Shown piece after piece: positions 1-6,622 of a stretch of DNA of 13,674 nt. This DNA is from an uncultured Verrucomicrobiota bacterium (lineage in GTDB: Bacteria; Verrucomicrobiota; Kiritimatiellia; CAIVKH01), in NCBI GenBank assembly GCA_937894535.1, contig CALBHI010000334.1, positions 1 through 13,674 on the forward strand. Reading direction: 5' to 3'. A program made the translations under genes and the position numbers. The notes beneath the pieces are model-generated. The model saw only the letters and a list, made by a program, of their open reading frames with translations. It did not search any database and was not told the origin of the DNA. Numbering within the stretch: position 1 is the first letter of the stretch; each line of letters opens with the position of its first letter.

Positions 1-1878
1 ATCGTCAATGAAGCAACCGGGATGATCGAATTTCCCGTCTACAACGACCAGCGTGATCCCGCCCCCGCCCCGCGCAAGCCGGCGGGTGGCATGACCGACT
101 ATGTCCTGACCATGGGCCGCCTGGTCTGGCTGCACGATGCCCGCTCCGGCGACAAGGTCGCCGAACTCGGGTTCCGTATCCTCGGCACGCATCCATCCGA
201 CTGGATCGGCGTTCCGCTGGTGTCCCGCGGTCGGGTGTTCGGCATGATCGCGATCCAGAGCTACGAGGAAGGCTTTGTTTTCAGCGCGAAGGATATCGGC
301 CTGATGCTCGGCGTCAGCCACCTGTTCGAAGTGTTTTTCGAGCGAGTGGAAATGGTCGATGGCTACCAGCGCCTCCATGCCGCGATCGAACAAGCCGCCG
401 AAACGGTGGTGGTCACCGACCCGAAAGGGGTGATCGAATACGTCAATCCGGCCTTCGAGCGCATTACCGGGTTCACCCGCGCGGAAGTCATTGGCAAGAC
501 CCCGCGCGTCCTGCAGAGCGGGAAACATGATCCTTCCTTCTACCGCCAGATGTGGGTGACGTTGGACCAGGGCCAGCCGTGGCGCGGCCGCTTCACCAAC
601 CGCCGCAAGGACGGCAGCCTCTATGAGGAGGAGGCGGTCATCTCCCCGGTCAGGAATGCCGCGGGTGAACTGGTGAACTATGTTGCCGTGAAGCGCGATA
701 TCACCCGCGAAAGCAACCTCGAGGAACAATTTTTCCTCGCCCAGAAGATGGAGGCGGCCAGTCGCCTGGTCGAGGCCATTTCCCACGACTTCCGCAACCT
801 GCTCATGGTCATCCGGCAAAATGCCGAACTGATGCGCCAAGCCGAGTCGACACCCGCGCCCTCCGAAGAACTGCGGCAAGTCCTGCTGGCTGCGGAGCAG
901 AGTGAAAACCTGATCCAGCGGTTGACCTCCTTTGCCGCGCAGGGAACGGCTGATATGGAGCGATCGGAGGCAAACGCCCTCGTTCAGCAGTTCGAGGCGA
1001 CGGCCCTTGCCCTGATCGGTGAAACCCATCAATTGCGTATTGATCCCGCCCCTCGTCTCCCTCCCGTGTCCGTGCACCGCGGTCAATTCGAACAGGCCCT
1101 GGCCAACCTTGTATTGAACGCAGCCGATGCCCAGCCCGATGGCGGCGACATCGATGTGCGCACCCGCAGCGACATCCTGAAGCCGGTCGAAGGGGAGGTG
1201 TTTGCCTTTCCGCCGGTCGCCATCGCCGATCCGTTTACCATCGTCGAGGTCGCTGATACCGGCGTGGGAATTGCCCCGGCCCTCATGGCCGAGGTGTTCA
1301 AGCCCGGCTACAGCACACGCGAAGGCGCAAGCGGGCTCGGTCTTTCCGTCTGTGTCGAGATCATGCGGCGGCACAAGGGTTTCATCTCCGTGCGCCCGAA
1401 CCCGCCGCGCGGGGCGGTGTTTGCCCTTTATTTTCCCGCGGTGCGGGGCACCACCCCGGAGCCGGTTCAGCTGGCCCCCCCGGAACCGGAACTCGCCCGC
1501 GGCCACGAGACCATCCTGCTCGCGGAGGATGAGGATGGCGCTCGCCGGGTGATCTCCCGCATGCTTCAGGACCAGGGGTACAATGTCATCGAAGCGGAAA
1601 ACGGATCGATGGCCATCCGCTCGCTGCTGTACCATCAAGGCCCCGTGGATCTGCTGCTGACCGACCTGATGATGCCCGATTTTGATGGTCGCGCCCTCGC
1701 CGAACAGATCCGCGGCCTCCAACCGGCGATGAAGGTCGTCTATATTTCCGGATACAACGAATCACACCTGGAGGAGATCGGTATGATCGCCCCCGGGGAA
1801 TCCATCCCGCTGGTGAAAAAACCCTTTCGCCGCGAGGACCTTGTACCACTGATCCGTCGCGTGCTCGATGGAGCATGA
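1..1878 (+). CDS. Hybrid sensor histidine kinase (GAF-PAS-HisKA-HATPase-REC), 5' truncated by window edge
   Basis: The reading frame is open from base 1, so this is the C-terminal 625 residues of a longer protein; the first ATG (22) lies inside the domain and is not the true start. Numbering from base 1, residues 1-120 resemble the end of a GAF domain (IGVPLVSRGRVFGMIAIQS). Residues 125-240 are a PAS/PAC pair (ITGFTRAEVIGKTPRVLQSG). The kinase core has the H-box AISHDFRN with His262, an N-box with Asn373 (LVLNAADA), a G1 box (VADTGVGIAP) and a G2 box (GASGLGLSV). Residues about 500-625 form a receiver domain with acidic EDED near its start, phospho-acceptor Asp555 (LLTDLMMPDF) and a late KKPF lysine. 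By family knowledge it autophosphorylates on His and passes phosphate to its own receiver. No DNA-binding domain or separate response regulator is visible, so the output is unknown. No membrane segment is seen in the visible part. Confidence 0.93.
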   Translation: MVNEATGMIEFPVYNDQRDPAPAPRKPAGGMTDYVLTMGRLVWLHDARSGDKVAELGFRILGTHPSDWIGVPLVSRGRVFGMIAIQSYEEGFVFSAKDIGLMLGVSHLFEVFFERVEMVDGYQRLHAAIEQAAETVVVTDPKGVIEYVNPAFERITGFTRAEVIGKTPRVLQSGKHDPSFYRQMWVTLDQGQPWRGRFTNRRKDGSLYEEEAVISPVRNAAGELVNYVAVKRDITRESNLEEQFFLAQKMEAASRLVEAISHDFRNLLMVIRQNAELMRQAESTPAPSEELRQVLLAAEQSENLIQRLTSFAAQGTADMERSEANALVQQFEATALALIGETHQLRIDPAPRLPPVSVHRGQFEQALANLVLNAADAQPDGGDIDVRTRSDILKPVEGEVFAFPPVAIADPFTIVEVADTGVGIAPALMAEVFKPGYSTREGASGLGLSVCVEIMRRHKGFISVRPNPPRGAVFALYFPAVRGTTPEPVQLAPPEPELARGHETILLAEDEDGARRVISRMLQDQGYNVIEAENGSMAIRSLLYHQGPVDLLLTDLMMPDFDGRALAEQIRGLQPAMKVVYISGYNESHLEEIGMIAPGESIPLVKKPFRREDLVPLIRRVLDGA

Positions 1879-1887
1879 GGAGCCGCC

Positions 1888-2307
1888 ATGAAGCATCAAC
1901 CGCCAACGACCTGCCCTTCCTGCCGCCTGCTCGGCTGGATTCCCTGTTTCGTGCTGCTGCTGGCTTTGCTGGCGCTGGTCGGTTGCGATGACGGTGGCGG
2001 CGGGGATGGCGGCGTCTTGTCGGGTACATGGCGCGGCTTCACCATCAGCGCCACCAACGGCATTTCCGTGACCCGCGACCAGGTCATGAAACTGCGCCAC
2101 AGCGGCACGGACAACATCACCGGAACACAGAAGTACGGCAACGAAAAATCATCCCCGCTCGTGGGAACCTATTTCCCGGCCTCCAGCATCATGGAAATCA
2201 CCGTGGCCAGCGGCGGTGGAAACCGCGATGAAGTGTGGCGCCTTGAAGAGGGCGGGGGGGTGCTGACCCAGGTGGCGGGCGGAACCGGACAGGTCTTCCG
2301 GGAGTAA
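1888..2307 (+). CDS. Small predicted lipoprotein of unknown function
   Basis: This 139-residue protein starts 9 nt after the kinase stop, with AGGAG about 6 nt upstream of the ATG, so it is probably co-transcribed with the kinase. A hydrophobic segment (residues 20-32) ends in the lipobox LVGC, giving lipidated Cys33 followed by DDGGGGDGG. In Enterobacteria an Asp after the Cys favours retention in the inner membrane; whether that rule applies here is unknown. The mature part is about 105 residues with a repeated G-x-W/T pattern (LSGTWRGFTIS, GTYFPASSIMEITVASGGG). That pattern suggests a small beta-sheet domain, but I do not recognise a family. It ends 15 nt from the convergent phosphatase gene. 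Its position suggests a link to the kinase signal, but that is inference only. Confidence 0.78.
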   Translation: MKHQPPTTCPSCRLLGWIPCFVLLLALLALVGCDDGGGGDGGVLSGTWRGFTISATNGISVTRDQVMKLRHSGTDNITGTQKYGNEKSSPLVGTYFPASSIMEITVASGGGNRDEVWRLEEGGGVLTQVAGGTGQVFRE

Positions 2308-2322
2308 TCAGGCCCATGGGCT

Positions 2323-3393
2323 TTACTTGCGTGTTCCGGGTTTCAAGGTGCTGAGCCGGATATCCTCCTGCAACACCACCCGGTTTTTTTCGTCGCGGAT
2401 CTGCAACGTGATCAGCGGATCCTTTTGCCACTCGATCAGGATCAGGCCGAAGTTGTTCTCGAAGAACTGCTCGCCGATCCGGTGCCGATTCGGTTCGGGC
2501 CAGTAGCCGCCACGGCCCATGTTGAGGCCGCTCGATGTCAGGTCGTACAGCGGATACCCGATCGCCTTGTCGTGGCGCGATAACTCGGCCATGTGCCGGT
2601 CGCCGCTCAGCACGATCACGCCGTTCGCCTTCGTGGCCTTGATCATCTTGAACAACCGGTTGCGTTCCAGCGGGAACAGGTCCCAGCATTCCCAGTAATG
2701 ATCTTCCGGAACCACTTGAATGCTCGAAACCAGCAACCGGACATCCGCTGGAACACGCAACTGCTGTTCAAGCCACGCCCACTGTTCCGTCCCGAGAATG
2801 GTCGCGGCACGGTCCCGGTTCCGGGCATAACGGCCTTCGCCTTCCGCGCGTTGTTCGCGTTTCACCAGCGGGCTGCGGAAATACCGGGTGTCGAGCAGGA
2901 TGAACTGGAGGCGATACCCGTTGATGTCCACGACCCGCGCTACACACACCCCCGGATTGCCGCGCCGCGGTGATTTTTTGGGAACCCCCCAGAAGTTCAG
3001 GAAGTTTTCCCGCGACCCTTCCTTTTCCCGGAACTCCGCCCCGGAGTCATTCAGCCCAAAGTCATGGTCATCCCAGGTAGCCAGCAATACCGAGGATTGC
3101 TTGAGCTTTTGGAATCCCGCATGCGCGGCGAGCTGCTCATACTTCTTCCACTGCAACGCCATGTTGTAGGTGTCGGAGTAGATGTTGTCGCCGCCAAAAA
3201 TAAAATAATCCGGCTTGTGGCTGAGAATCGGATCCCAAAAGGCCTGGGAGCGGCTTTGGTGGGAACAGGATCCGAATCCGATGACGGTGCGAACCGGTTT
3301 CGATGCTTGCTGCGCGGATACGGCCACCGGCAGGAGCAGGGCCAAGGTCACGCCGACATTTCGTATAAAAGCTATCACGACAAGGGAATACAT
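2323..3393 (-). CDS. Secreted PhoD-like metallophosphatase / alkaline phosphatase D family
   Basis: This is a 356-residue protein with an N-terminal signal peptide: a positive residue, a hydrophobic stretch at residues 13-26, then a likely cut after VSA27. The metal-centre motifs of PhoD-like metallophosphatases appear in order: SCSH (42-45), GGDNIY (67-72), WDDHD (107-111), LDTRYFR (168-174) and SGDRH (263-267). PhoD enzymes hydrolyse phosphate mono- or diesters outside the cytoplasm using metals such as Fe and Ca. The short length suits the compact PhoD-like phosphodiesterases more than the approximately 500-residue Bacillus PhoD. The start at 3393 keeps the signal peptide, but its ribosome site is weak. 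The neighbours do not point to a substrate and no Pho box was recognised. The exact substrate is unknown. Confidence 0.9.
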   Translation of the reverse strand: MYSLVVIAFIRNVGVTLALLLPVAVSAQQASKPVRTVIGFGSCSHQSRSQAFWDPILSHKPDYFIFGGDNIYSDTYNMALQWKKYEQLAAHAGFQKLKQSSVLLATWDDHDFGLNDSGAEFREKEGSRENFLNFWGVPKKSPRRGNPGVCVARVVDINGYRLQFILLDTRYFRSPLVKREQRAEGEGRYARNRDRAATILGTEQWAWLEQQLRVPADVRLLVSSIQVVPEDHYWECWDLFPLERNRLFKMIKATKANGVIVLSGDRHMAELSRHDKAIGYPLYDLTSSGLNMGRGGYWPEPNRHRIGEQFFENNFGLILIEWQKDPLITLQIRDEKNRVVLQEDIRLSTLKPGTRK

Positions 3394-3490
3394 TCCATCA
3401 CGTCCCGGAATCCGTCAACGGAAAACGACGGATGGGGATCGTTCTTCCGGTGCTTGCCCTGGAGGATGGCTTGGCCTACAGTCTGGCTTC

Positions 3491-3940
3491 ATGAATGCTG
3501 GAATGTCCGCTCTTCGTTGCTTGGTGATGCTCGCCGTGGCTGTAGGGGTAACCGGTTGCTCAACACCCGCATCGCGCATCAAGAAAAACCCCGAGCTCTT
3601 TGCTTCCTTTCCTCCTGAAGCGCAGGCCCTCATCCAGCAGGGGCAGATCGATCTCGGCTTTACCCCGGACATGGTTTCCATCGCATTGGGCGAACCCAAC
3701 CGCATCTACAACCGCACCACCACCGAAGGCCGCGTCGATGTCTGGTCCTACACCAGCAAGACCACCAGCACCGACCGCCAACGGGTCAGCGCGAATGTCC
3801 GTTACCGCGACGCCGATGGCCGTTCACGCTCCACCACCGAATGGGTCTGGGTGGATGTGGCCCGCGATACCGAGTACGAACGCATCCGCATTGAATTCAA
3901 GGACGGCAAGGTCGCGGCGATCGACACGCTGCAACAGTAG
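3491..3940 (+). CDS. BamE/SmpA-like outer-membrane lipoprotein, hypothetical
   Basis: The frame is open far upstream, but the real N-terminus is the ATG at 3491 (or 3503), because it places a signal peptide directly before the lipobox GVTGC. From 3491 the protein has 149 residues with lipidated Cys23 followed by Ser, which predicts sorting to the outer membrane. The mature region has the pattern G-x-IDLGFTPDMVSIALGEPNR...VWSYTSK. This resembles the BamE/SmpA/OmlA fold, in which a segment of the type G-D...V...LG.P precedes a W-x-Y strand. The C-terminal part is rich in short beta-like stretches (TTEWVWVDV, ERIRIEFKDGKVAAI). It is convergent with epmA (11 nt gap) and divergent from the phosphatase. 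No clear Shine-Dalgarno is seen. The BamE-like label rests on this pattern alone. Confidence 0.75.
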   Translation: MNAGMSALRCLVMLAVAVGVTGCSTPASRIKKNPELFASFPPEAQALIQQGQIDLGFTPDMVSIALGEPNRIYNRTTTEGRVDVWSYTSKTTSTDRQRVSANVRYRDADGRSRSTTEWVWVDVARDTEYERIRIEFKDGKVAAIDTLQQ

Positions 3941-3951
3941 GCCAACCCGCA

Positions 3952-5220
3952 TTATTCCCGGAAGGGGATGACGGCATCAAGGCTGGTTGCCCCGGCCAGC
4001 ACCATGGCCAGCCGGTCTATTCCCAGGGCGATGCCCCCGCACGGCGGCATGCCCGCCTCCAAGGCCGCGAGAAACGCCTCGTCCATCGCATACACCGGTT
4101 TGTCCAGTGCGGCCCGTTCATGTGCGGCCTGTTCGAAGCGCCGCCGCTGCTCCACCGGATCCGTCAGCTCGCTGTAGGAATTGGCGATCTCGATGCCGTT
4201 CAGGTACAACTCCCACCGCTCGGCAAGGTGCGGCGACCCCGGCTTGCGCCGCGACAAGGCCGCTGCTTCGGCCGGATAGTCGATCAACACCACGGCCCGG
4301 TCGCGCGGCAACGCCGGCTCAACCTTGTCCACCAGATCGAGCTCGAACCGGGCTGCATCGTAGCGCTCCGCAGGATCCCAGCCGGCCCAGCGCTGAAAGG
4401 CCTCGCTGACCGGAAGGATCTCCCATGGCCGCGCGGGCAATCCGGCGGCCGCGAGCAGTGCCTTCGTATCGTCGAGGATGCCGAGGTAATCCGTCCCGGC
4501 CCGGTACCACTCCAGCATGGTGAACTCCGGATGGTGCCGCTCGCCGCGCTCCCCGCGCCGGAAACAAGGCCCGATCTGGAAGATGCGCTCGAACCCCGCC
4601 GCGAGCAGCTGCTTCATGTGCAGCTCCGGCGACGTGCGCAGGAACCAATCGCCCGAAGGTTCCGCATCGATATGCGTCTCCAGCGCAGGGCAGGGCAGGC
4701 GGACCGGCGTCTCGACCTCGATGAAGCCGCGGGAATGAAAAAAGTGACGAAGGGTGAGGAGGGTTCGGGAGCGTAAACGGAGATGAAACGGGTCGCTGTC
4801 GCCGTCGCTTTCGCTATCGAACTTCGTTATGCCTCCTTGCCGTATCTGATATGCTTCACGCACTTCCTTGACGATATATCCGCGACCGCCGAGACCGGTC
4901 AGCATTGAGGCAATTCTGTTCAACATGACCTTCTTCGCTTCGTTTTCTTCGCGATCCAGTGCACCGCATACGTGCAGGATGTCCTGGGCGGCGGCGCATT
5001 CCAGCGCGGAGCCGCGGGCTATTTCAAAAAAACGTCGGCGGTCGCCTTCGGTTGCCTTGGCGTTTCCTTCGGCGATGTTCAGCGGTATGGATTGAGAAGC
5101 GCGAATGATTTGGTCGCGTGCATTACGGTGTCCGTTCAGAGTTTCGCAGAATTTGAACGCCCATGCCGCATAGTCGAGGGACAATCGGTAAACATCCAAT
5201 TTTTCGTGCCCGAATGACAT
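3952..5220 (-). CDS. epmA: Fusion: four-helix-bundle (23S rRNA IVP) domain + EF-P lysine ligase EpmA
   Basis: This continuous 422-residue frame holds two unrelated families. Residues 1-125 are a full four-helix-bundle protein of the 23S rRNA intervening-sequence family (PF05635/TIGR02436 type): FGHEKLDVYRLSLDYAAW, then ARDQIIRASQSIPLNIAEGN, then RRRFFEIARGSALECAAAQD. Residues 145-422 are EpmA/GenX/PoxA, a lysyl-tRNA-synthetase-like ligase: FRR and PEFTMLEWYR (220-240, motif 2), NGIEIANSYSELTDP (341-355), GGIALGIDRL (395-404, motif 3). EpmA adds (R)-beta-lysine to a Lys of EF-P. The linker (residues 134-143, FDSESDGDSD) is encoded by a repeat also found upstream. The start at 5220 gives the usual IVP N-terminus (MSFGHEKLDV); an upstream in-frame ATG at 5304 would only add repeat-encoded residues. 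EpmA has no ATG, GTG or TTG of its own near the junction, so it must be made as the fusion unless a non-standard start is used. It lies directly downstream of efp. Confidence 0.9.
   Translation of the reverse strand: MSFGHEKLDVYRLSLDYAAWAFKFCETLNGHRNARDQIIRASQSIPLNIAEGNAKATEGDRRRFFEIARGSALECAAAQDILHVCGALDREENEAKKVMLNRIASMLTGLGGRGYIVKEVREAYQIRQGGITKFDSESDGDSDPFHLRLRSRTLLTLRHFFHSRGFIEVETPVRLPCPALETHIDAEPSGDWFLRTSPELHMKQLLAAGFERIFQIGPCFRRGERGERHHPEFTMLEWYRAGTDYLGILDDTKALLAAAGLPARPWEILPVSEAFQRWAGWDPAERYDAARFELDLVDKVEPALPRDRAVVLIDYPAEAAALSRRKPGSPHLAERWELYLNGIEIANSYSELTDPVEQRRRFEQAAHERAALDKPVYAMDEAFLAALEAGMPPCGGIALGIDRLAMVLAGATSLDAVIPFRE
4793..4821. repeat. 29-bp direct repeat, copy inside IVP-epmA
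   Basis: This copy matches 5262-5290 in the same orientation at 27 of 29 positions; the last 18 bases (gtcgctttcgctatcgaa) are identical. It falls in the epmA fusion and is translated on the minus strand as the acidic linker at residues 134-143. Together with the copy at 5262 it brackets the whole IVP domain (about 440 bp between the copies). The unit is built from near-hexamers of the type TCGCTA/TCGCTG. Confidence 0.85.
4832..4838 (-). promoter_or_regulatory. Buried Shine-Dalgarno AAGGAGG at the IVP/EpmA junction
   Basis: Read on the minus strand, AAGGAGG is a perfect 7-base complement of the 16S anti-Shine-Dalgarno. It lies within codons 128-130 of the fusion. It is followed at one base by ATA, and by no ATG, GTG or TTG in frame through the start of the EpmA homology. 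It may be a relic ribosome site of an originally separate epmA, or act as an internal pause or re-initiation site. Coincidence is possible. Confidence 0.45.
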
Positions 5221-5259
5221 CGTTCGCATGCCGCCACTAAATTGCCGATTATCGAGCGC

Positions 5260-5355
5260 AATCGCTATCGCTGTCGCTTTCGCTATCGAAAAGCGACTAC
5301 GCATCCGATTGGTTCGAGGAGAATGTCTTTCCCGAAAGCGACAGCGACAGCGATT
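5260..5355. repeat. Long inverted repeat / stem-loop in the efp-epmA gap
   Basis: Arms 5260-5282 and 5333-5355 are reverse complements at 22 of 23 positions, separated by 50 bases. On the efp transcript this could fold into a 22-23 bp stem 12 nt after the efp stop. It could slow or stop transcription, stabilise the efp mRNA like a REP element, or be a terminus of the IVP cassette. No U-tract follows it directly, so it is not a classic intrinsic terminator. Confidence 0.7.
5262..5290. repeat. 29-bp direct repeat, copy upstream of IVP domain
   Basis: This is the partner of 4793-4821 (differences only at positions 6 and 11 of the unit). It lies in the gap between efp and the IVP start at 5220. 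It also forms the left arm of the long inverted repeat with 5333-5355, so the same unit occurs three times here: two direct and one inverted. Confidence 0.85.
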
Positions 5356-5367
5356 CGAACGCAGCGC

Positions 5368-5949
5368 CTACTTGCGGCCCGCGCTGCTCACGCGATCGGC
5401 GTATTTGCCGGTGCGGGTATCGACCCGGACAATGTCGCCCGGATTGATGAAGATCGGGACCTGGATTTCGTAGCCGTTGTCCAGCTTGGCCGGCTTGGTC
5501 ACGTTGTTCGCGGTGTCGCCGCGGAAACCCGGCTCGGTCTCGATGATTTCCTTCTCGATGAACACCGGGAAATCGAAATCGATCGGCTTGCCGTTGAAGA
5601 ACAGGATGTTGACGTGCATCTCCTCGATCAGGAACCACTTCTTGTCGCCGATGGTGTCTTCGCTGATCTCCACTTCCTCGTAGGTCTCCGGATCGCTGAA
5701 CACATAATTGGCACCGCTCTTGTAGGTGTACACCAACTCGCGCGAGTAGATGTCGGGAATGCCAATTTTCTCCACTTCGCGGAAGGTGCGGTCCTGGGTG
5801 CCGCCGGTGATCATGTTGCGGATACGGCACTTGTACATCGCCATGCCCTTGCCGGGCTTGACGAACTGGAACTCGGTGATTTCGAATGGAACACCTTCCA
5901 GTTCGATCTTCAACCCCTTGCGTAAATCCGAAGCGCTGTAATCTGCCAT
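5368..5949 (-). CDS. efp: Elongation factor P
   Basis: This 193-residue protein is normal in length for EF-P, which binds the ribosome between the P and E sites and relieves stalling at proline runs. The N-terminal KOW-like domain carries FQFVKPGKGMAMYKCRIRN; the Lys in PGKG is residue 34, the same position as the lysine modified by EpmA in E. coli. The two OB domains follow (FLIEEMHVNILFFNGKPIDFDFP; the C-terminal NGYEIQVPIFINPGDIVRVDTRTGKYADRV is the EF-P signature region). The start at 5949 (MADYSASDLRKG) was chosen over an upstream ATG at 6018 because it matches the family N-terminus and has GAGAGGA about 9 nt upstream. A good sigma70-like promoter lies at 5990-6018. The next gene on the strand encodes the EpmA ligase. 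No epmB (lysine 2,3-aminomutase) is in the window. Confidence 0.97.
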   Translation of the reverse strand: MADYSASDLRKGLKIELEGVPFEITEFQFVKPGKGMAMYKCRIRNMITGGTQDRTFREVEKIGIPDIYSRELVYTYKSGANYVFSDPETYEEVEISEDTIGDKKWFLIEEMHVNILFFNGKPIDFDFPVFIEKEIIETEPGFRGDTANNVTKPAKLDNGYEIQVPIFINPGDIVRVDTRTGKYADRVSSAGRK

Positions 5950-5989
5950 GGTCTGATCCTCTCTCCCGAAACGTTGATAAAGGGCCGCG

Positions 5990-6018
5990 TTTATACTGGT
6001 TCGACCCCGCTTCGCCAA
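5990..6018 (-). promoter_or_regulatory. Sigma70-like promoter of efp
   Basis: On the minus strand TTGGCG (-35, 6018-6013) and TATAAA (-10, 5995-5990) are separated by exactly 17 bases. The expected transcript start near 5983 gives a leader of about 35 nt before the efp ATG at 5949. The promoter would serve efp and, by readthrough of the stem-loop, the IVP-epmA fusion. Confidence 0.65.
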
Positions 6019-6109
6019 GCTAATTTGCAGGCCGGATCCCCGTGCGTAAGAACTGTTTCAAAGGAATGGCCTGGTCGCGCGTAATCCTTGCTGAAGGGAA
6101 CGGATACCT

Positions 6110-6622
6110 ATGGAACACCGGGAGTGGATTGAGACCTTGGTCGGGCGGCATGAAAAGCCGCTGTGCCGCTATGCCTACAGCCTGACCCGGTCGGTCAGCG
6201 CCGCGCAGGACGCGGTCCAGGAGACCTTCCTGCGCCTGTGCAAGGCGGACCGGGCCAAGGTTGAAGGCCATGAAGCCGCCTGGTTGTTCCGGGTCTGCCG
6301 CTCCCGCGTGTTCGACATGCAACGCAAGGAGAAGCCCATGAACCCCCTGACCCCCGCCCGAGAGGCCGTCCTCGCCGCCCCGGGGCATAACCCCGCCGAG
6401 GCGGCCGACCGCCACGATACCGAAACGCTGGTTCCGCGCCTGATGGACGGTCTACCCGAACGCCAGCGCGAGGCCATCCGCCTGAAGTTCCAGCAGAACC
6501 TCAGCTACCGCGACATCGCCCGCGTGCTGGATACATCCGAAGGCAATGTCGGATTCCTCATCCACACCGGCATCAAATCCCTGCGCGACCAGATGAAAAC
6601 CCTTTCCGGAGCCGTATCATGA
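6110..6622 (+). CDS. ECF-like RNA polymerase sigma-70 family factor
   Basis: This 170-residue protein has the two-domain layout of ECF (group 4) sigma factors. Region 2 is at about residues 8-75 (HEKPLCRYAYSLTRSVSAAQ, DAVQETFLRLC, AAWLFRVCRSRVFDMQRKEK). Region 4 is at about 110-165, with the helix-turn-helix segment LPERQREAIRLKFQQNLSYR then DIARVLDTSEGNVGFLIHTG. The linker between them is Pro/Ala-rich. GAAGGGA sits about 12 nt before the ATG. Its stop overlaps the start of the next gene in ATGA, so the two are translationally coupled. That neighbour has an anti-sigma-like N-terminus and a membrane anchor, the usual layout of a sigma factor and its regulator. No convincing autoregulated -35/-10 pair was found upstream. 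Confidence 0.93.
   Translation: MEHREWIETLVGRHEKPLCRYAYSLTRSVSAAQDAVQETFLRLCKADRAKVEGHEAAWLFRVCRSRVFDMQRKEKPMNPLTPAREAVLAAPGHNPAEAADRHDTETLVPRLMDGLPERQREAIRLKFQQNLSYRDIARVLDTSEGNVGFLIHTGIKSLRDQMKTLSGAVS

Noticed and set aside
2308..2322. Palindrome GCCCATGGGC between the convergent lipoprotein and phosphatase genes as a terminator
   Set aside because: With a 4-base loop only 3 base pairs remain and no U-run follows.
3215..3490. N-terminal extension of the BamE-like lipoprotein
   Set aside because: It would bury the signal peptide and lipobox inside the protein and overlaps the phosphatase gene; ATG 3491 gives a proper lipoprotein.
5221..5304. A 28-residue N-terminal extension of the IVP-EpmA fusion
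   Set aside because: It encodes repeat-derived SIAKATAIAIAL and precedes the conserved family start MSFGHEKLDV; it also has no ribosome site.
4793..5355. CRISPR-like array
   Set aside because: There are only three diverged copies, one inverted, with unequal spacing and coding sequence between them; no cas genes.
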